This document shows, one piece after another, positions 24,520-34,963 of a stretch of 56,319 nt of DNA; positions within the stretch are counted from its first letter, which is position 1; the number at the start of each line of letters is the position of its first letter. Origin of the DNA: Sphingomonadales bacterium (lineage in GTDB: Bacteria; Pseudomonadota; Alphaproteobacteria; Sphingomonadales; Sphingomonadaceae); assembly GCA_028869175.1 (NCBI GenBank), contig JAGWTB010000006.1, positions 1-56,319 on the forward strand, given 5' to 3'. Below the pieces are notes generated by a model. That model was not told the DNA's origin, ran no database searches, and worked only from the letters and a program-made list of their open reading frames with translations. The translations under genes and the position numbers were made by a program.

Positions 24520-26337
24520 TTACTCCTCTCCCATCCGCAGTGCAGCAATAAACGCTTCCTGCGGGATGGAGACGTTGCCGTATTCGCGCATGCGGGCCTT
24601 GCCCTTCTTCTGCTTTTCCAGCAGCTTCTTCTTGCGGCTGATGTCGCCGCCATAGCACTTGGCTGTGACGTCCTTGCGCATGGCGGCGATGGTTTCGCGG
24701 GCGATGACCTTGCCGCCGATCGCCGCCTGCACCGGGATCTTGAACAGGTGGCGGGGGATCAGGTCTTTCAGCCGCTCGCACATGTGCCGGCCGCGTTCCT
24801 CGGCGACGCCGCGGTGGACGATCATCGACAGCGCATCGACCGGCTCGTTGTTGACGAGGATCGACATCTTGACGAGATCGCCCTCGCGCAGCCCGATCTG
24901 CTCATAATCGAAGCTGGCGTAGCCGCGGCTGATGCTTTTCAGGCGGTCGTAGAAATCGAACACCACTTCGTTGAGCGGCAATTCATAACCCACCTGCGCG
25001 CGGCCGCCGACATAGGTCAGGTCGGTCTGCACGCCGCGCCGGTCCTGGCAGAGCTTGAGGATAGAGCCTAGGTATTCGTCGGGCGTGTAGATCGTCGCCT
25101 TGATCCACGGTTCGTCGATCTGCTCGATCCGGCTGGGATCGGGATAGTCGGCTGGGTTGTGCAGCATGATCTCGCGCGCGTCGTCGGTCTTCGATTTGCG
25201 CAGCTGGATGCGATAGACCACCGAGGGGGCGGTGGTGATCAGATCGAGATCGTATTCGCGGGTGAGCCGTTCCTGGATGATTTCCAGGTGGAGCAGGCCA
25301 AGGAAGCCGCAGCGGAAGCCGAAGCCGAGCGCGGCGCTGCTTTCCATCTCGAAGCTGAAGCTGGCATCGTTGAGCCGCAGGCGGGCGATGGATTCGCGCA
25401 GCTTCTCGAAATCTGCCGCGTCGACCGGGAACAGGCCGCAGAACACCACCGGCTGCACTTCCTTGAAGCCGGGCAGTGCCTCGGTCGCGCCCTGCTTGAC
25501 CGTGGTGATCGTGTCACCGACGCGGGCCTGGGCCACTTCCTTGATCTGGGCGGTAATGAAGCCGATCTCGCCGGGGCCGAGTTCGGCCAGCTGCTCGATC
25601 TTGGGGGTGAAGCAGCCGACCCGGTCGATCAGGTGTTCGGTTCCGCCGGCCATGAACTTGACCTGGAGGCCCTTTTTGATCGCGCCATCGATGACGCGGA
25701 CGAGGATGACGACGCCGAGGTAGGGATCGTACCAGCTGTCGACCAGCATGGCTTTGAGCGGCGCAGCGCGGTCGCCCCTGGGCGGGGGGATGCGGGCGAC
25801 GACGGCGTCGAGCACGTCCTCGATGCCGATGCCTGACTTGGCGCTGGTGAGCACGGCCTGGCTGGCGTCGAGCCCGATGATCTCCTCGATCTCATTCTTC
25901 ACCTTGTCCGGCTCGGCGGCGGGGAGATCGATCTTGTTGATGACGGGGACGATCTCGTGGTCATGCTCGATCGACTGATAGACGTTGGCGAGCGTCTGCG
26001 CCTCGACCCCCTGGGCGGCATCGACCACCAGCAGCGCGCCCTCGCAGGCGGCGAGGGAACGGGAGACCTCATAGGCGAAGTCGACGTGGCCGGGGGTGTC
26101 CATGAGGTTCAGCTCATAGTCCACGCCGTCCTTGCCGCGGTACTTCAGGCGGACGGTCTGCGCCTTGATGGTGATCCCGCGCTCTTTCTCAATGTCCATG
26201 TTATCAAGGACTTGCGCGCTCATCTCGCGCTCGGTCAGCCCGCCGGTGAACTGGATCAGCCGGTCGGCAAGCGTGGACTTGCCGTGGTCGATATGGGCGA
26301 TGATGGAGAAGTTGCGGATCTGGGCAAGGTCAGTCAT
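24520..26337 (-). CDS. lepA: Elongation factor 4 (LepA)
   Basis: A 605-aa translational GTPase. The G1 loop is [10 protein letters not shown]3 is [12 protein letters not shown]4 NKIDLP, and the LepA-specific C-terminal domain is visible around [15 protein letters not shown]. Length is typical (about 600). LepA associates with ribosomes and back-translocates or assists stalled or initiating ribosomes under ionic stress. ATG 26337 ([15 protein letters not shown]) is standard. It lies 35 bp after the first GGDEF-EAL gene on the same strand. Confidence 0.98.
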   Translation of the reverse strand: MTDLAQIRNFSIIAHIDHGKSTLADRLIQFTGGLTEREMSAQVLDNMDIEKERGITIKAQTVRLKYRGKDGVDYELNLMDTPGHVDFAYEVSRSLAACEGALLVVDAAQGVEAQTLANVYQSIEHDHEIVPVINKIDLPAAEPDKVKNEIEEIIGLDASQAVLTSAKSGIGIEDVLDAVVARIPPPRGDRAAPLKAMLVDSWYDPYLGVVILVRVIDGAIKKGLQVKFMAGGTEHLIDRVGCFTPKIEQLAELGPGEIGFITAQIKEVAQARVGDTITTVKQGATEALPGFKEVQPVVFCGLFPVDAADFEKLRESIARLRLNDASFSFEMESSAALGFGFRCGFLGLLHLEIIQERLTREYDLDLITTAPSVVYRIQLRKSKTDDAREIMLHNPADYPDPSRIEQIDEPWIKATIYTPDEYLGSILKLCQDRRGVQTDLTYVGGRAQVGYELPLNEVVFDFYDRLKSISRGYASFDYEQIGLREGDLVKMSILVNNEPVDALSMIVHRGVAEERGRHMCERLKDLIPRHLFKIPVQAAIGGKVIARETIAAMRKDVTAKCYGGDISRKKKLLEKQKKGKARMREYGNVSIPQEAFIAALRMGEE

Positions 26338-26372
26338 CCCGGCCCGTTAGCAGCGCAAGCGCGCCATGCCAA

Positions 26373-28565
26373 TCAGCGTGCGGGTTTCGCCCGGTCAGAC
26401 GCCGAAGCAAAGCGCGGCAAGGTAATCTGCTGGGCAAGGTTCGGCATCGGCTGCGCGGTAGCCGGCATCCCCGCCGCCGCCAGGATATAGGGCGAGACGC
26501 GGTGACGGGTGCACAGACCGCCAGCACCGTCATCGACCATCGGCATCTCGAATTCGAGGCCCATCATCGAATCGGCCGAACGCATGACCTTGGCCACCGC
26601 CAACTGGCCTTCGCCCAGGTCGATGACGAACTTGACGCCCAGCGGTACGTCGAGCAACCCCTCGATCAGGCAGCCGGTGCGCGAGAGGTTGCGCATGGTG
26701 CCTTCGTAGCGGTGGTCCTCATGGATCAGGCCGACCTTGCGGAAGGTGGTCATGCGGTCGGCGCGGTATTTGCTCGGCCCGTTCGGCTCGATCACCCATT
26801 CGCCAGAGGTCATCGCTTCAAGGACTTCCTCGATCACGACCGGCCGGGCATAGATGAAGCCCTGGATCTGCTTGACCCCGAGCTTCTGCATGGTCTCAAG
26901 CTCGTCGTGGGCTTCGATCCCCTCGGCCGTGGTCGTCATGTTCAGCCCTTCGGCCAGACTGACGATGGACTTGATGATCGCGATGTTGCGACTGCCTTCC
27001 TCGGTCACGCCGCGAATGAAGCCCTGGTCGATCTTGATCTTGTTGAAGTCGGCCTTCTTGAGATAGCCAAGCGCCGAATAACCCGTACCGAAATCGTCCA
27101 GCGCCAGACGAACGCCGAGTATCTTGAGCGACTTGAAGGTCTGGTCGGTAATGTCGTCATCGGCGATGAAGATCGATTCGGTCACTTCCAGTTCCAGCCG
27201 GTCCGGCGCGAGTCCGGAATTGGCCAGTGCCTGCGCGACCACTGCCGGAAAACCGAGATTGGCGAACTGCTTGGGCGAAACGTTGACCGCCATGCGCACA
27301 TTGCCTGGCAATTGCATCGCTGCATCGCAGGCGGTCTTGAGCGCCCAGTCTCCCATGGCGATGATCTGGTTCGATTCCTCGGCGATGGGGATGAAAACGC
27401 CCGGCGAGACGTTGCCCAGTTCAGGATGCAGCCAGCGCATGACCGCTTCGACGCAGACGACCTTGTTGGTCGCGACATCGACGATCGGCTGATAGGCGAG
27501 GTAGAGCTGCCTCTTGGCAAGCGCGTCGCGCAGGTCTTCCTCGATCTGCCGGCGGCGTTCAGCCTCGTTATGCAGGTCCTTCGAATAGAAACGGAACTGG
27601 CCGCGACCGCCGCCCTTGGCTGCATAGAGCGCCAGATCGGCGCTGCGCACCAGCTCTTCCGCGTCCGCCCCGTCATAGGGGGCGATGGCGATGCCCACCG
27701 ATGCACCGATGACGCAGCGGCTGCCATCGATCTGGTAGGGTTGCGAGACGATCTCGATCACGCGCTTGGCAATGTCGCCAAGCCGTCCGCGATCATCGAT
27801 GTCGGGCAGGATCGCCTGGAACTCGTCGCCACCCAGACGGCCGATCTCGCCGCCTTCGGGCACGATGCGCTGCAATCGCTGGGCTACCTGCTTGAGCAGT
27901 TCATCACCCGCAGGATGGCCCAGCGTGTCATTGACCTGCTTGAACCGGTCGAGATCGACCATCAGCAAGGCGCAGCTGCGTTTCGCCGCTTTGTAGGCGG
28001 TCAGCGTAGCGGTCAGCCGCTTGTCCATGCGGTGGCGGTTGGACAGGCCGGTGAGCGAATCGTACATCGCCATGCGCGAAGCGTCACGCTGGCTGCGCCG
28101 GCTGTCGGTAACGTCCGCCCCGTTGCCATAGTAACCCGTGAAATTGCCCGCACCGTCATATTGCGGACGGCCGGAAATCGCCCACCAGACCTCGCGATCA
28201 TCAGTGAGGCCGCGCACCGGCAGGCTGGAAAAGGTTTTGCGGGCGCTCAGAATCAAGGGGAGCGTCCGCTCGATCCGGTCGTCTTCGTCGCGCTCCAGGA
28301 TGAACAGCTTGTGGAACGGCTGGCCGATCAGTTCTTCGCGCGGCCTGCCATGGCGCTCGGCCACGCAGTCCGACACATAGTTGAGCCGCCCCTCGCCATC
28401 AGTCGACCAGAACCAGCCAATTCCGGACTTCTCGAAGTCTTGGAACAGCAACAGCGCCTGGGCACGGAATTCGGGGATCACCGCTTCCTGCGGGACATCG
28501 CGCGCGGACCTGCCCTTCAGCAGTCCGCCGATCCTTCCCAGTCCCTGTTTGGCCGTTGCTGACAA
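26373..28565 (-). CDS. PAS-GGDEF-EAL-PilZ cyclic-di-GMP protein 1
   Basis: A 730-aa cytoplasmic protein: PAS at about 35-155, GGDEF with intact GGDEF at 245-249, EAL at about 345-590, and a PilZ-like domain at about 615-690 (YEGTMRNLSRTGCLIEG). The EAL signature reads EAV (373-375), while other phosphodiesterase residues are present (VTESIF, LALDDFGTG, KIKIDQ, AEGIE). It could make, degrade and bind c-di-GMP; net activity is unclear. No ATG is available near the start: the frame opens after a TGA and the first usable codon is TTG 28565, so a TTG start is inferred. It lies 103 bp downstream of its paralogue. Confidence 0.88.
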   Translation of the reverse strand: MSATAKQGLGRIGGLLKGRSARDVPQEAVIPEFRAQALLLFQDFEKSGIGWFWSTDGEGRLNYVSDCVAERHGRPREELIGQPFHKLFILERDEDDRIERTLPLILSARKTFSSLPVRGLTDDREVWWAISGRPQYDGAGNFTGYYGNGADVTDSRRSQRDASRMAMYDSLTGLSNRHRMDKRLTATLTAYKAAKRSCALLMVDLDRFKQVNDTLGHPAGDELLKQVAQRLQRIVPEGGEIGRLGGDEFQAILPDIDDRGRLGDIAKRVIEIVSQPYQIDGSRCVIGASVGIAIAPYDGADAEELVRSADLALYAAKGGGRGQFRFYSKDLHNEAERRRQIEEDLRDALAKRQLYLAYQPIVDVATNKVVCVEAVMRWLHPELGNVSPGVFIPIAEESNQIIAMGDWALKTACDAAMQLPGNVRMAVNVSPKQFANLGFPAVVAQALANSGLAPDRLELEVTESIFIADDDITDQTFKSLKILGVRLALDDFGTGYSALGYLKKADFNKIKIDQGFIRGVTEEGSRNIAIIKSIVSLAEGLNMTTTAEGIEAHDELETMQKLGVKQIQGFIYARPVVIEEVLEAMTSGEWVIEPNGPSKYRADRMTTFRKVGLIHEDHRYEGTMRNLSRTGCLIEGLLDVPLGVKFVIDLGEGQLAVAKVMRSADSMMGLEFEMPMVDDGAGGLCTRHRVSPYILAAAGMPATAQPMPNLAQQITLPRFASASDRAKPAR

Positions 28566-28668
28566 TGCGGTTGTCCAAAATCACTGGCGATGTTTCGCCC
28601 GCTTTCCTGTCTAGTCGAACAGGGTTAACGAAGTGCCAAGTACCTATCCTGACTTGCAGAACCTGCGA

Positions 28669-31380
28669 TCAACCTGCCTGCCGCGCTTGCTGGGCCGGGT
28701 CGGCAATCACCCGGCGGACGGGTTGCGGTGACAGAATGGCAATGCGCCCCGATTCGTCGAGCGGCAGCGGCGTGGCGAACTCCACACCCATGCGATCGTC
28801 CTTCGACCAGCGTGAGGTTGCCGTGACCAGCACGCCTTCGCCCAGGGCAATCTGGAAGATCGTGCCGGGCGGCACGTTCCACAGGCCCTCCACCAGAGCA
28901 CCGGAACTGGAAATGTTGCGAATGGTGCCCTGGTACTTTTCACCACCATGTTCGAGCGTGACCTTGCGTAGCATGGACTGCCTCTGTGCTCTTGCGGATC
29001 GTGGCCCCTTGGCCATGGCACCCAGCCCTTCGGCCAGACGCATTGATGCCTTTTGCGGGCTGAGCGGTTGCTCATAGATATAGCCCTGGACGTGGCTGCA
29101 CCCCAGCGCACGGACCAGATCCAGTTCGTCCAGTGTTTCGACGCCTTCAGCGGTCGTTTCCATGCCCAGCGCTTCGGCCAGGCTGACGATGGACGAGATG
29201 ATCGCACCGTTACGGCTGCCGGCAATGGTCGCGCCGCGCACGAAGCTCTGGTCGATCTTGATCTTGTCGAACGGTGCTTTCTTGAGATAGCCGAGCGAGG
29301 AATAGCCCGTGCCGAAATCGTCGAGCGCCAACCGCACGCCGACACGTTTGAGCGCGGCGAACATGGCGTCGGTGCCCTGGCTGTCGTTGAGGAACACGCT
29401 CTCGGTGATTTCCAGTTCAAGCCGCGCCGGATGGATCTGGGCCTGGGCCAGGGCATGGGTGACGATGGCCGGCAGCGCCGGATTGGCGAACTGCAGCGGC
29501 GAAACGTTGACCGCCACGCGCACCGAATCGGGCCATTGCGCCATCTGGGCACAGGCGGTGCGCAGCGCCCATTCGCCGATCGGCCCGATCAGGCCAGCGT
29601 CTTCGGCGATGGGAATGAATTTCGCCGGCGACATCCAGCCAAGATGCGGATGGTTCCAGCGCAGCAGCGCTTCAAAGCCGGTGATCCGCTCGGTCGTGGT
29701 ATGCACGACTGGCTGATAATAGAGCTCGAACCCGCCGTTGGTCAGCGCATCGCGCAGATCCTGTTCCAGCAGGCGGCGCTCTTCGGCGTCGCTGTGCAGG
29801 TCCTGCGCGTAGAAATGATGCCGGCCGCGACCGCCGTCCTTGGCCGCATAGAGCGCCAGATCGGCGTTGCGGATCAGTTCTTCGGAGTTGTTGCCGTCAT
29901 CGGGCGATATGGCGATGCCGACAGAAGCGCCGATAACCACGCGGTGCCCGTCAATCGAGTAGGGCTGCGACAGGTTCTCGATCACGCGCAGGGCAAGGGC
30001 GGCCAGATCGTCGCGGCTGTTGCGACCGGGCAGGATCACCTGGAACTCGTCGCCGCCCAGCCGGCCAACCCGGCCCAGCTGGTCAACAGTGCGCTCCAGC
30101 CGCAGCGCCACCTGCTTGAGCAGGGCGTCACCGGCGGGATGGCCCATGGTATCGTTGACCTGCTTGAACCGGTCGAGATCAAGCAGGAAGACCGCGCAGT
30201 TGCGGTGCTCGTGATTACGCGCGGTCAGGATCTTCTCGAGCGTCAACGACATTTGCAGCCGGTTGGCCAGCCCGGTCAGCGAATCGTAATGCGCCAGACG
30301 CGAAGCGTGTTCTTCCGAGCGGCGCTTTTCGGTAAGGTCGCTGCCCGATCCCCGGAAGCCGAGGAAATTGTTGAAGTGATCGTAGATCGGACGGCCCGTG
30401 ACCGACCACCAGCGGTCCTCCTCTTCGTCCGTCGCCGCGCGAACGGCGAGGTCAGAAAATGAAGAACGCGCCGACAGGTGGAAGTTGAGTGTCCGCTCGC
30501 CATCCTTGTTTGCGGCATCGAGGATGAACAGTTCAGTGAACGGGCGGCCGACCAGTTCGTCGCTGCCCAGACCCAGAAGCTTGCACACGGTGGGCGAGAC
30601 GTAGGCGATACCGCCGCGCCGGTCGGTTTCCCAGAACCAGCCCTGCCCGGTCTGCTCGTATTCGTTGAGTATCTCCTCGGCCCGCACCTGCGCGCGCTCG
30701 ATCTCGCGCTGGCGCGCGGCTGCGGCGCGGTCGAGGCCTGACTGGCGGACAACTGCGATCACGCCGACGGTCAAGCCAGCCGCCAGCGTGACAAACGTAC
30801 CCGCCGTACCGGAAATGATCGCCACGCCCGACCACAAGGCGACATTGGCAGCCACCAGCGCTGGTAGCCGGCCCGTGCAGACAATCGAACCGATGGACGC
30901 GACGATGACCAGTTCGCCCAGCGCATTGGTCCAGCTCACCTTGGGAACGCATTCGATCCAGTAGGCAAGGCCCAGGCCAAACAGCAGCATGGGCACGGCA
31001 ACCAGCGCCACCATCGCGGCATAGCGCTGCCACAGCGGGCGCGCTTCGGAACGTTCAAAGCCTACGAAATACCGCGTCAGTCCCGGCAGGATGATCGACA
31101 CCGCCACCATTGGCAATGTCCAGTGCGCCGGCAAGGACATCGTCGTCAGCCCGGTCAGCAGGAATGCGGCGGCGAAGAGCGGCGCCATCAGCGTCCATTC
31201 GCGCGGAATCATGTAGTGCGCGGCAACAGGATTGCCTGCCGGGCGTGGCCCCGCCGCACGCGGCCGGACCGGCGGTCCTTTCATCGATTTGGGCTTGCGG
31301 CGGGCGCGCGGCGGCTCCGGCGCGGGGTCTTGCCGCTCCGTATCGTCCTGCGCTGCGCTTTCTGCCCGCGATGCGTTCAT
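28669..31380 (-). CDS. Membrane PAS-GGDEF-EAL-PilZ cyclic-di-GMP protein 2
   Basis: A 903-aa protein. A basic/proline-rich N-terminus (1-60) is followed by about six hydrophobic segments (about 65-210), a PAS domain (GQGWFWETDRRGG on), GGDEF with intact RLGGDEF, EAL with intact FEALLRW and VTES-like ITESVF, LALDDFGTGYSSLGYL, KIKIDQ and AEGVE, and a C-terminal PilZ-like domain (NISSSGALVEG). It is a membrane-anchored version of the downstream paralogue, so the pair arose by duplication with loss or gain of the membrane part. ATG 31380 has a GAGAGGG site. The role is likely control of motility, adhesion or surface polysaccharide through c-di-GMP. Confidence 0.9.
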   Translation of the reverse strand: MNASRAESAAQDDTERQDPAPEPPRARRKPKSMKGPPVRPRAAGPRPAGNPVAAHYMIPREWTLMAPLFAAAFLLTGLTTMSLPAHWTLPMVAVSIILPGLTRYFVGFERSEARPLWQRYAAMVALVAVPMLLFGLGLAYWIECVPKVSWTNALGELVIVASIGSIVCTGRLPALVAANVALWSGVAIISGTAGTFVTLAAGLTVGVIAVVRQSGLDRAAAARQREIERAQVRAEEILNEYEQTGQGWFWETDRRGGIAYVSPTVCKLLGLGSDELVGRPFTELFILDAANKDGERTLNFHLSARSSFSDLAVRAATDEEEDRWWSVTGRPIYDHFNNFLGFRGSGSDLTEKRRSEEHASRLAHYDSLTGLANRLQMSLTLEKILTARNHEHRNCAVFLLDLDRFKQVNDTMGHPAGDALLKQVALRLERTVDQLGRVGRLGGDEFQVILPGRNSRDDLAALALRVIENLSQPYSIDGHRVVIGASVGIAISPDDGNNSEELIRNADLALYAAKDGGRGRHHFYAQDLHSDAEERRLLEQDLRDALTNGGFELYYQPVVHTTTERITGFEALLRWNHPHLGWMSPAKFIPIAEDAGLIGPIGEWALRTACAQMAQWPDSVRVAVNVSPLQFANPALPAIVTHALAQAQIHPARLELEITESVFLNDSQGTDAMFAALKRVGVRLALDDFGTGYSSLGYLKKAPFDKIKIDQSFVRGATIAGSRNGAIISSIVSLAEALGMETTAEGVETLDELDLVRALGCSHVQGYIYEQPLSPQKASMRLAEGLGAMAKGPRSARAQRQSMLRKVTLEHGGEKYQGTIRNISSSGALVEGLWNVPPGTIFQIALGEGVLVTATSRWSKDDRMGVEFATPLPLDESGRIAILSPQPVRRVIADPAQQARQAG

Positions 31381-31582
31381 GCGCCCTCTCTTGCCGGACA
31401 GCGCTTGAGAAACCGTTAAGTAACCATCGCGCAGCCCGGCTGGGGCCGAAATTCCGTCAAACGGCGTCGTTGCACCCGGATCGCCCCGCCGATCCTGCCA
31501 ACTGGCCCTTTTTTCACTTGCGATCTCATCAGAAACGGTAATGTCCTTGGGCAAAGCCGGACAACGCGGGAGAGGACAGGAC

Positions 31583-32905
31583 GTGCACCACATCGCCATC
31601 ATCGGATCGGGGCCGGCAGGCTATTACACCGCCGAAGCCGCGCAAAAGCAGTGGGGTGACGATGTGCGCGTCGACATCTTCGATTGCCTGCCGGTGCCCT
31701 ATGGCCTGATCCGCACCGGCGTTGCGCCCGATCACCAGTCGATCAAAGGCGTTTCGAAGCGCTACGAAGCGGTGGCCCTGTCCGAGAATGTGCGTTTCAT
31801 CGGCAATGTGATGATCGGCCGCGACGTTTCGATTGCCGAATTGCAGGAGCTTTATGATGCGGTGGTGCTCGCCACCGGCGCACCGCATGACAAGAAGCTG
31901 GGCCTGCCGGGAGAGGACCTGCAAAACGTCCACGGCAGTGCTGCTTTCGTTGGCTGGTACAACGGCCACCCGCAGTTCGCGGCGCTCGACCCTGACCTTG
32001 GCGGCAACACGGCGGTGGTGATCGGCAACGGCAACGTCGCGCTAGACGTCGCGCGCATTCTGGCCAAGACCCGCGCAGAGTTTGCCGGCGCGGACATTGT
32101 CGCCCACGCGCTCGACATGCTCGATACGTCGAAACTCAGCCGGATCGTCATCCTTGGTCGGCGCGGGCCGCACCAGATCGCCATGACGCCCAAGGAACTG
32201 GGTGAATTGACCCATCTTTCCCGCGCCTGCCCGCGCGTCGATCCCGCCGACCTGCCGGCGGAGGAGGAAGACGCCTTCCTCGAACCTGGCCAGCGCAAGT
32301 CGGTCACCCATCTGCGCAGCTTCGCCGCGATCCCCGAATCGCACCGCGATGACAAGCCGATCGACATCGAATTCGATTTCTTCGCCGCCCCCAGGGCGAT
32401 CCTCGGGGAAAGCAGGGTCGAAGGGGTGGAGGTTGAGCGCACCGAGCTGAAAGACGGCCGCGCGGTGGGCACGGGGGAAACCTACACCATTCCCGCCAGC
32501 CTGGTTGTCGCCTGTATCGGCTACCAGACCTCGCCGATCCCCGGCGTGCCGTTTGACGAGGCGGCGGGGCGCTTCGCCAACGACGAAGGCCGTATCCTGG
32601 ACGGCCTGTACTGCGTCGGCTGGGCGCGGCGCGGGCCTTCGGGCACCATCGGCACCAACCGGCCCGACGGCTTCGGCGTGGTCGAGAAGATCGCCGAAGA
32701 CGCTGCCTCGGGCGTGATCGCGCAAGGCAGCGGCGGCGGTCCTGCCGGGTTCGATAAGCTGGCGGCACAACGCGGGCTCAAGGTGGTCGAATTCCATGAC
32801 TGGAAGAAGATCGAGGAAGCCGAAGTCGCCCGCGCTCGAGACGATGCCCCACGTGAGAAATTCGTCAGCGTCGATCACATGATCGAGGCCGCCGGCAAGG
32901 CCTGA
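31583..32905 (+). CDS. Ferredoxin/adrenodoxin-NADP+ reductase-like flavoprotein
   Basis: About 440 aa. The FAD-binding motif is IAIIGSGPAGYYTAEAA, followed by the adrenodoxin-reductase/FprA hallmark PVPYGLIRTGVAPDHQ; the NADPH-binding part includes VIGNGNVALDVARIL and ILGRRGPHQIAMT; the C-terminus has GWARRGPSGTIGTNR. These enzymes feed electrons from NADPH to ferredoxins serving P450s, Rieske oxygenases or Fe-S assembly. GTG 31583 is preferred because GGAGAGG precedes it; ATG 31541 would add 14 non-conserved residues. It is divergent from the GGDEF-EAL pair. It might supply the unlinked P450, which is speculation. Confidence 0.88.
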   Translation: MHHIAIIGSGPAGYYTAEAAQKQWGDDVRVDIFDCLPVPYGLIRTGVAPDHQSIKGVSKRYEAVALSENVRFIGNVMIGRDVSIAELQELYDAVVLATGAPHDKKLGLPGEDLQNVHGSAAFVGWYNGHPQFAALDPDLGGNTAVVIGNGNVALDVARILAKTRAEFAGADIVAHALDMLDTSKLSRIVILGRRGPHQIAMTPKELGELTHLSRACPRVDPADLPAEEEDAFLEPGQRKSVTHLRSFAAIPESHRDDKPIDIEFDFFAAPRAILGESRVEGVEVERTELKDGRAVGTGETYTIPASLVVACIGYQTSPIPGVPFDEAAGRFANDEGRILDGLYCVGWARRGPSGTIGTNRPDGFGVVEKIAEDAASGVIAQGSGGGPAGFDKLAAQRGLKVVEFHDWKKIEEAEVARARDDAPREKFVSVDHMIEAAGKA

Positions 32906-32964
32906 ACCCGCAGCATTCCGTGCAGGTTTACGCCCGGTTTACCATTGCGCTCTAGCAAGGCAGG

Positions 32965-33939
32965 ATGGATCGAAGCTCTGCAAGACTGACAACGCTCGAC
33001 GGCCTGCGCGGCATGGCCGCCATTCTGGCCATGCTGTTCCATGGCGGCCCGACATCGCCCATCGCGATGCCGCGCGGCTATCTGGCAGTGGACATGTTCT
33101 TCGTGCTGAGCGGTTTCGTCATCGCCCAGAATTACGAACCACGGCTGGCCAGCGGCATGACGCTGCGCCAGTTCGTGCGCCAGCGCCTGATCCGCGTCTA
33201 TCCGATGTTCTTCGTCGGCACGCTGGTCGGGCTACTGCTGTGGGGCGCGCGGCCCTTCGCCTTCCTGATGATCCCCGATCCGGGCAATCCGGTGCTGTTT
33301 CCGTCAAACGGACCGATGTGGTCGCTGCTGTTCGAGCTGATCGTCAACGTCCTGTTCGCGCTCTTCGCCCTGCGACTGGGCCCGCGCGGTCTGGGGGCGA
33401 TCCTGGCGGTGAGCGGCGTGTTGCTCTGGTTTGCGGCCAAGGCACCGCATGGTCTGGACGCGGGTGCCTTCTGGCACAATGCACCGGCCGGCATGGTCCG
33501 CACGGTCTATTCGTTCACCGCCGGCGTCGCCGCCTTCAGGCTCCACCGACATCTGCGGATCGAGCGGCGCGAAACGCCGCTCGCCTGGGCGCTGCTGCCG
33601 CTGCTGATCGTGCTGTTCTGGCCCGATTACGAAAATCGCGCGCTTGCCGATGCCCTGGTGGCGCTGTTCGTCCTGCCCGCCATCGTCTGGCTGGGCGCGA
33701 TGTGGCAGGCCCCCGGTGCACGGGCGATGGAGGCACTGGGCGCCATGTCGTTCCCGCTCTACTGCATCCACCTGCCGATCATCTACGTGGTGATCGCCCG
33801 CACCGGACCGCAGGCACAAGTGCTCTATCTGGCGATGCCGGTCATGGCGCTGGCGCTTGACCGCTATGTCGATCGCCCGGTCCGGCGCGTGTTGAGCCGA
33901 CTGGGGCGGGCCACCGCCCCCGCGCTTACGCCGGCATAA
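32965..33939 (+). CDS. OafA/YrhL-type membrane acyltransferase (acyltransferase 3)
   Basis: A 324-aa integral membrane protein with about 10 hydrophobic segments. The family start LDGLRGMAAILAMLFHG carries the catalytic-region His, then GYLAVDMFFVLSGFVIA and the RLIRVYPMFF block. Acyltransferase-3 proteins O-acylate sugars, lipids or cell-wall components at the inner membrane. It overlaps the next gene tail to tail by 14 bp, and the two are clear paralogues. Confidence 0.92.
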   Translation: MDRSSARLTTLDGLRGMAAILAMLFHGGPTSPIAMPRGYLAVDMFFVLSGFVIAQNYEPRLASGMTLRQFVRQRLIRVYPMFFVGTLVGLLLWGARPFAFLMIPDPGNPVLFPSNGPMWSLLFELIVNVLFALFALRLGPRGLGAILAVSGVLLWFAAKAPHGLDAGAFWHNAPAGMVRTVYSFTAGVAAFRLHRHLRIERRETPLAWALLPLLIVLFWPDYENRALADALVALFVLPAIVWLGAMWQAPGARAMEALGAMSFPLYCIHLPIIYVVIARTGPQAQVLYLAMPVMALALDRYVDRPVRRVLSRLGRATAPALTPA

Positions 33940-34963
33940 GGTCCAGGCGCGCCTTTGCCGCCTTGCGGCTGCGGCGTCGCCAGGCGTTGAGCGGTTCGTC
34001 CACCCATTTCCCAAGCCCCCAGGCCACCGGGAGCAGCGCCAGCGCAACGCCCCACACCAACCCTTCCGGGGCGTGGCGCGCGTGCAGCACGCCGAAGGTC
34101 TGATAGTGGATTGCGTAGATCGGGTAGGACAGCGTGCCGAGCGCCGTCGCCACGCGCCCGCCACTGGCCTCGACGCCCAGCATGGTCAGCAGCGGGAACA
34201 GCAGCAGCACCGCCACGCAGTCATAGCTGCCCGACCACGCACCTAGCGCCTGTGCCAAATCGACCAGCATTGCCACGCCAACAAAGCCCGCTGCGGGCAC
34301 GACGAAAGGCGTGGCTGGCACGAAACGGCTCCAACTGGCGTGCGTACGGCACAGCAGCACGCCCGCAAGAAAGCCGAAGCCGACGCGCGGCAGGCCATAG
34401 ACGAAGCCATCGCGGGTAAAACCGATGTTGAGATGGCCGAAACGGCGTGCGGTAAGCAGCAGACCCAAAGCGCAGATCGCGATCAGCAGTGCCAGCATTC
34501 GATTGCCGAGCATCGGCAGCGCCAGCGCGTGGCCGAAATTGGCCAGCAGTTCCAACACGATGGACCACTGGGGGCCGTTGAACACAAAACTGAACCCCGG
34601 CACCGTGAACGGTATCAACAGAAATTGACCGGCGAGTGCCAGCGCCAGTTCGCCACCTCCTGCCGGCCTGTATGGCAACAGGCCGGCCGCATAGAGCGCC
34701 ACGCCAATCGCCCCGCCAAGGAACAGCATGGGATAGAGCCGCTCCAGCCGGACCAGCACATAGCCCCGCAAGTCCAGCGATCCGCGCTGCAACTGCGGTT
34801 CGTAACTGCGGGCGATAACGAAACCGCTCAGCACGAAAAACAGGTCCACCGCCAGATAGCCGCGCGAAATCGGCAGCGAGGCGAGTTGGGCATGCATCAG
34901 CATGACGGCAATCGCCGCCACGCCGCGCAAGCCATCGAGGGCATGGAGGCGACCGGTAGACAT
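33926..34963 (-). CDS. OafA/YrhL-type membrane acyltransferase (acyltransferase 3)
   Basis: A 345-aa paralogue of the preceding gene on the opposite strand: LDGLRGVAAIAVMLMHA, GYLAVDLFFVLSGFVIARSYEPQL, and RLERLYPMLF are shared. The stops (TAA 33937-33939 and the reverse complement at 33926-33928) lie inside each other's genes. Start ATG 34963 (MSTGRLHALDG) fits the family. Target of acylation unknown. Confidence 0.92.
   Translation of the reverse strand: MSTGRLHALDGLRGVAAIAVMLMHAQLASLPISRGYLAVDLFFVLSGFVIARSYEPQLQRGSLDLRGYVLVRLERLYPMLFLGGAIGVALYAAGLLPYRPAGGGELALALAGQFLLIPFTVPGFSFVFNGPQWSIVLELLANFGHALALPMLGNRMLALLIAICALGLLLTARRFGHLNIGFTRDGFVYGLPRVGFGFLAGVLLCRTHASWSRFVPATPFVVPAAGFVGVAMLVDLAQALGAWSGSYDCVAVLLLFPLLTMLGVEASGGRVATALGTLSYPIYAIHYQTFGVLHARHAPEGLVWGVALALLPVAWGLGKWVDEPLNAWRRRSRKAAKARLDLMPA

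Noticed and set aside
26502..28562. 686-codon antisense frame over the first GGDEF-EAL gene
   Set aside because: High-GC antisense shadow of a gene with complete domains; the protein shows no domain and is rich in His/Arg/Asp.
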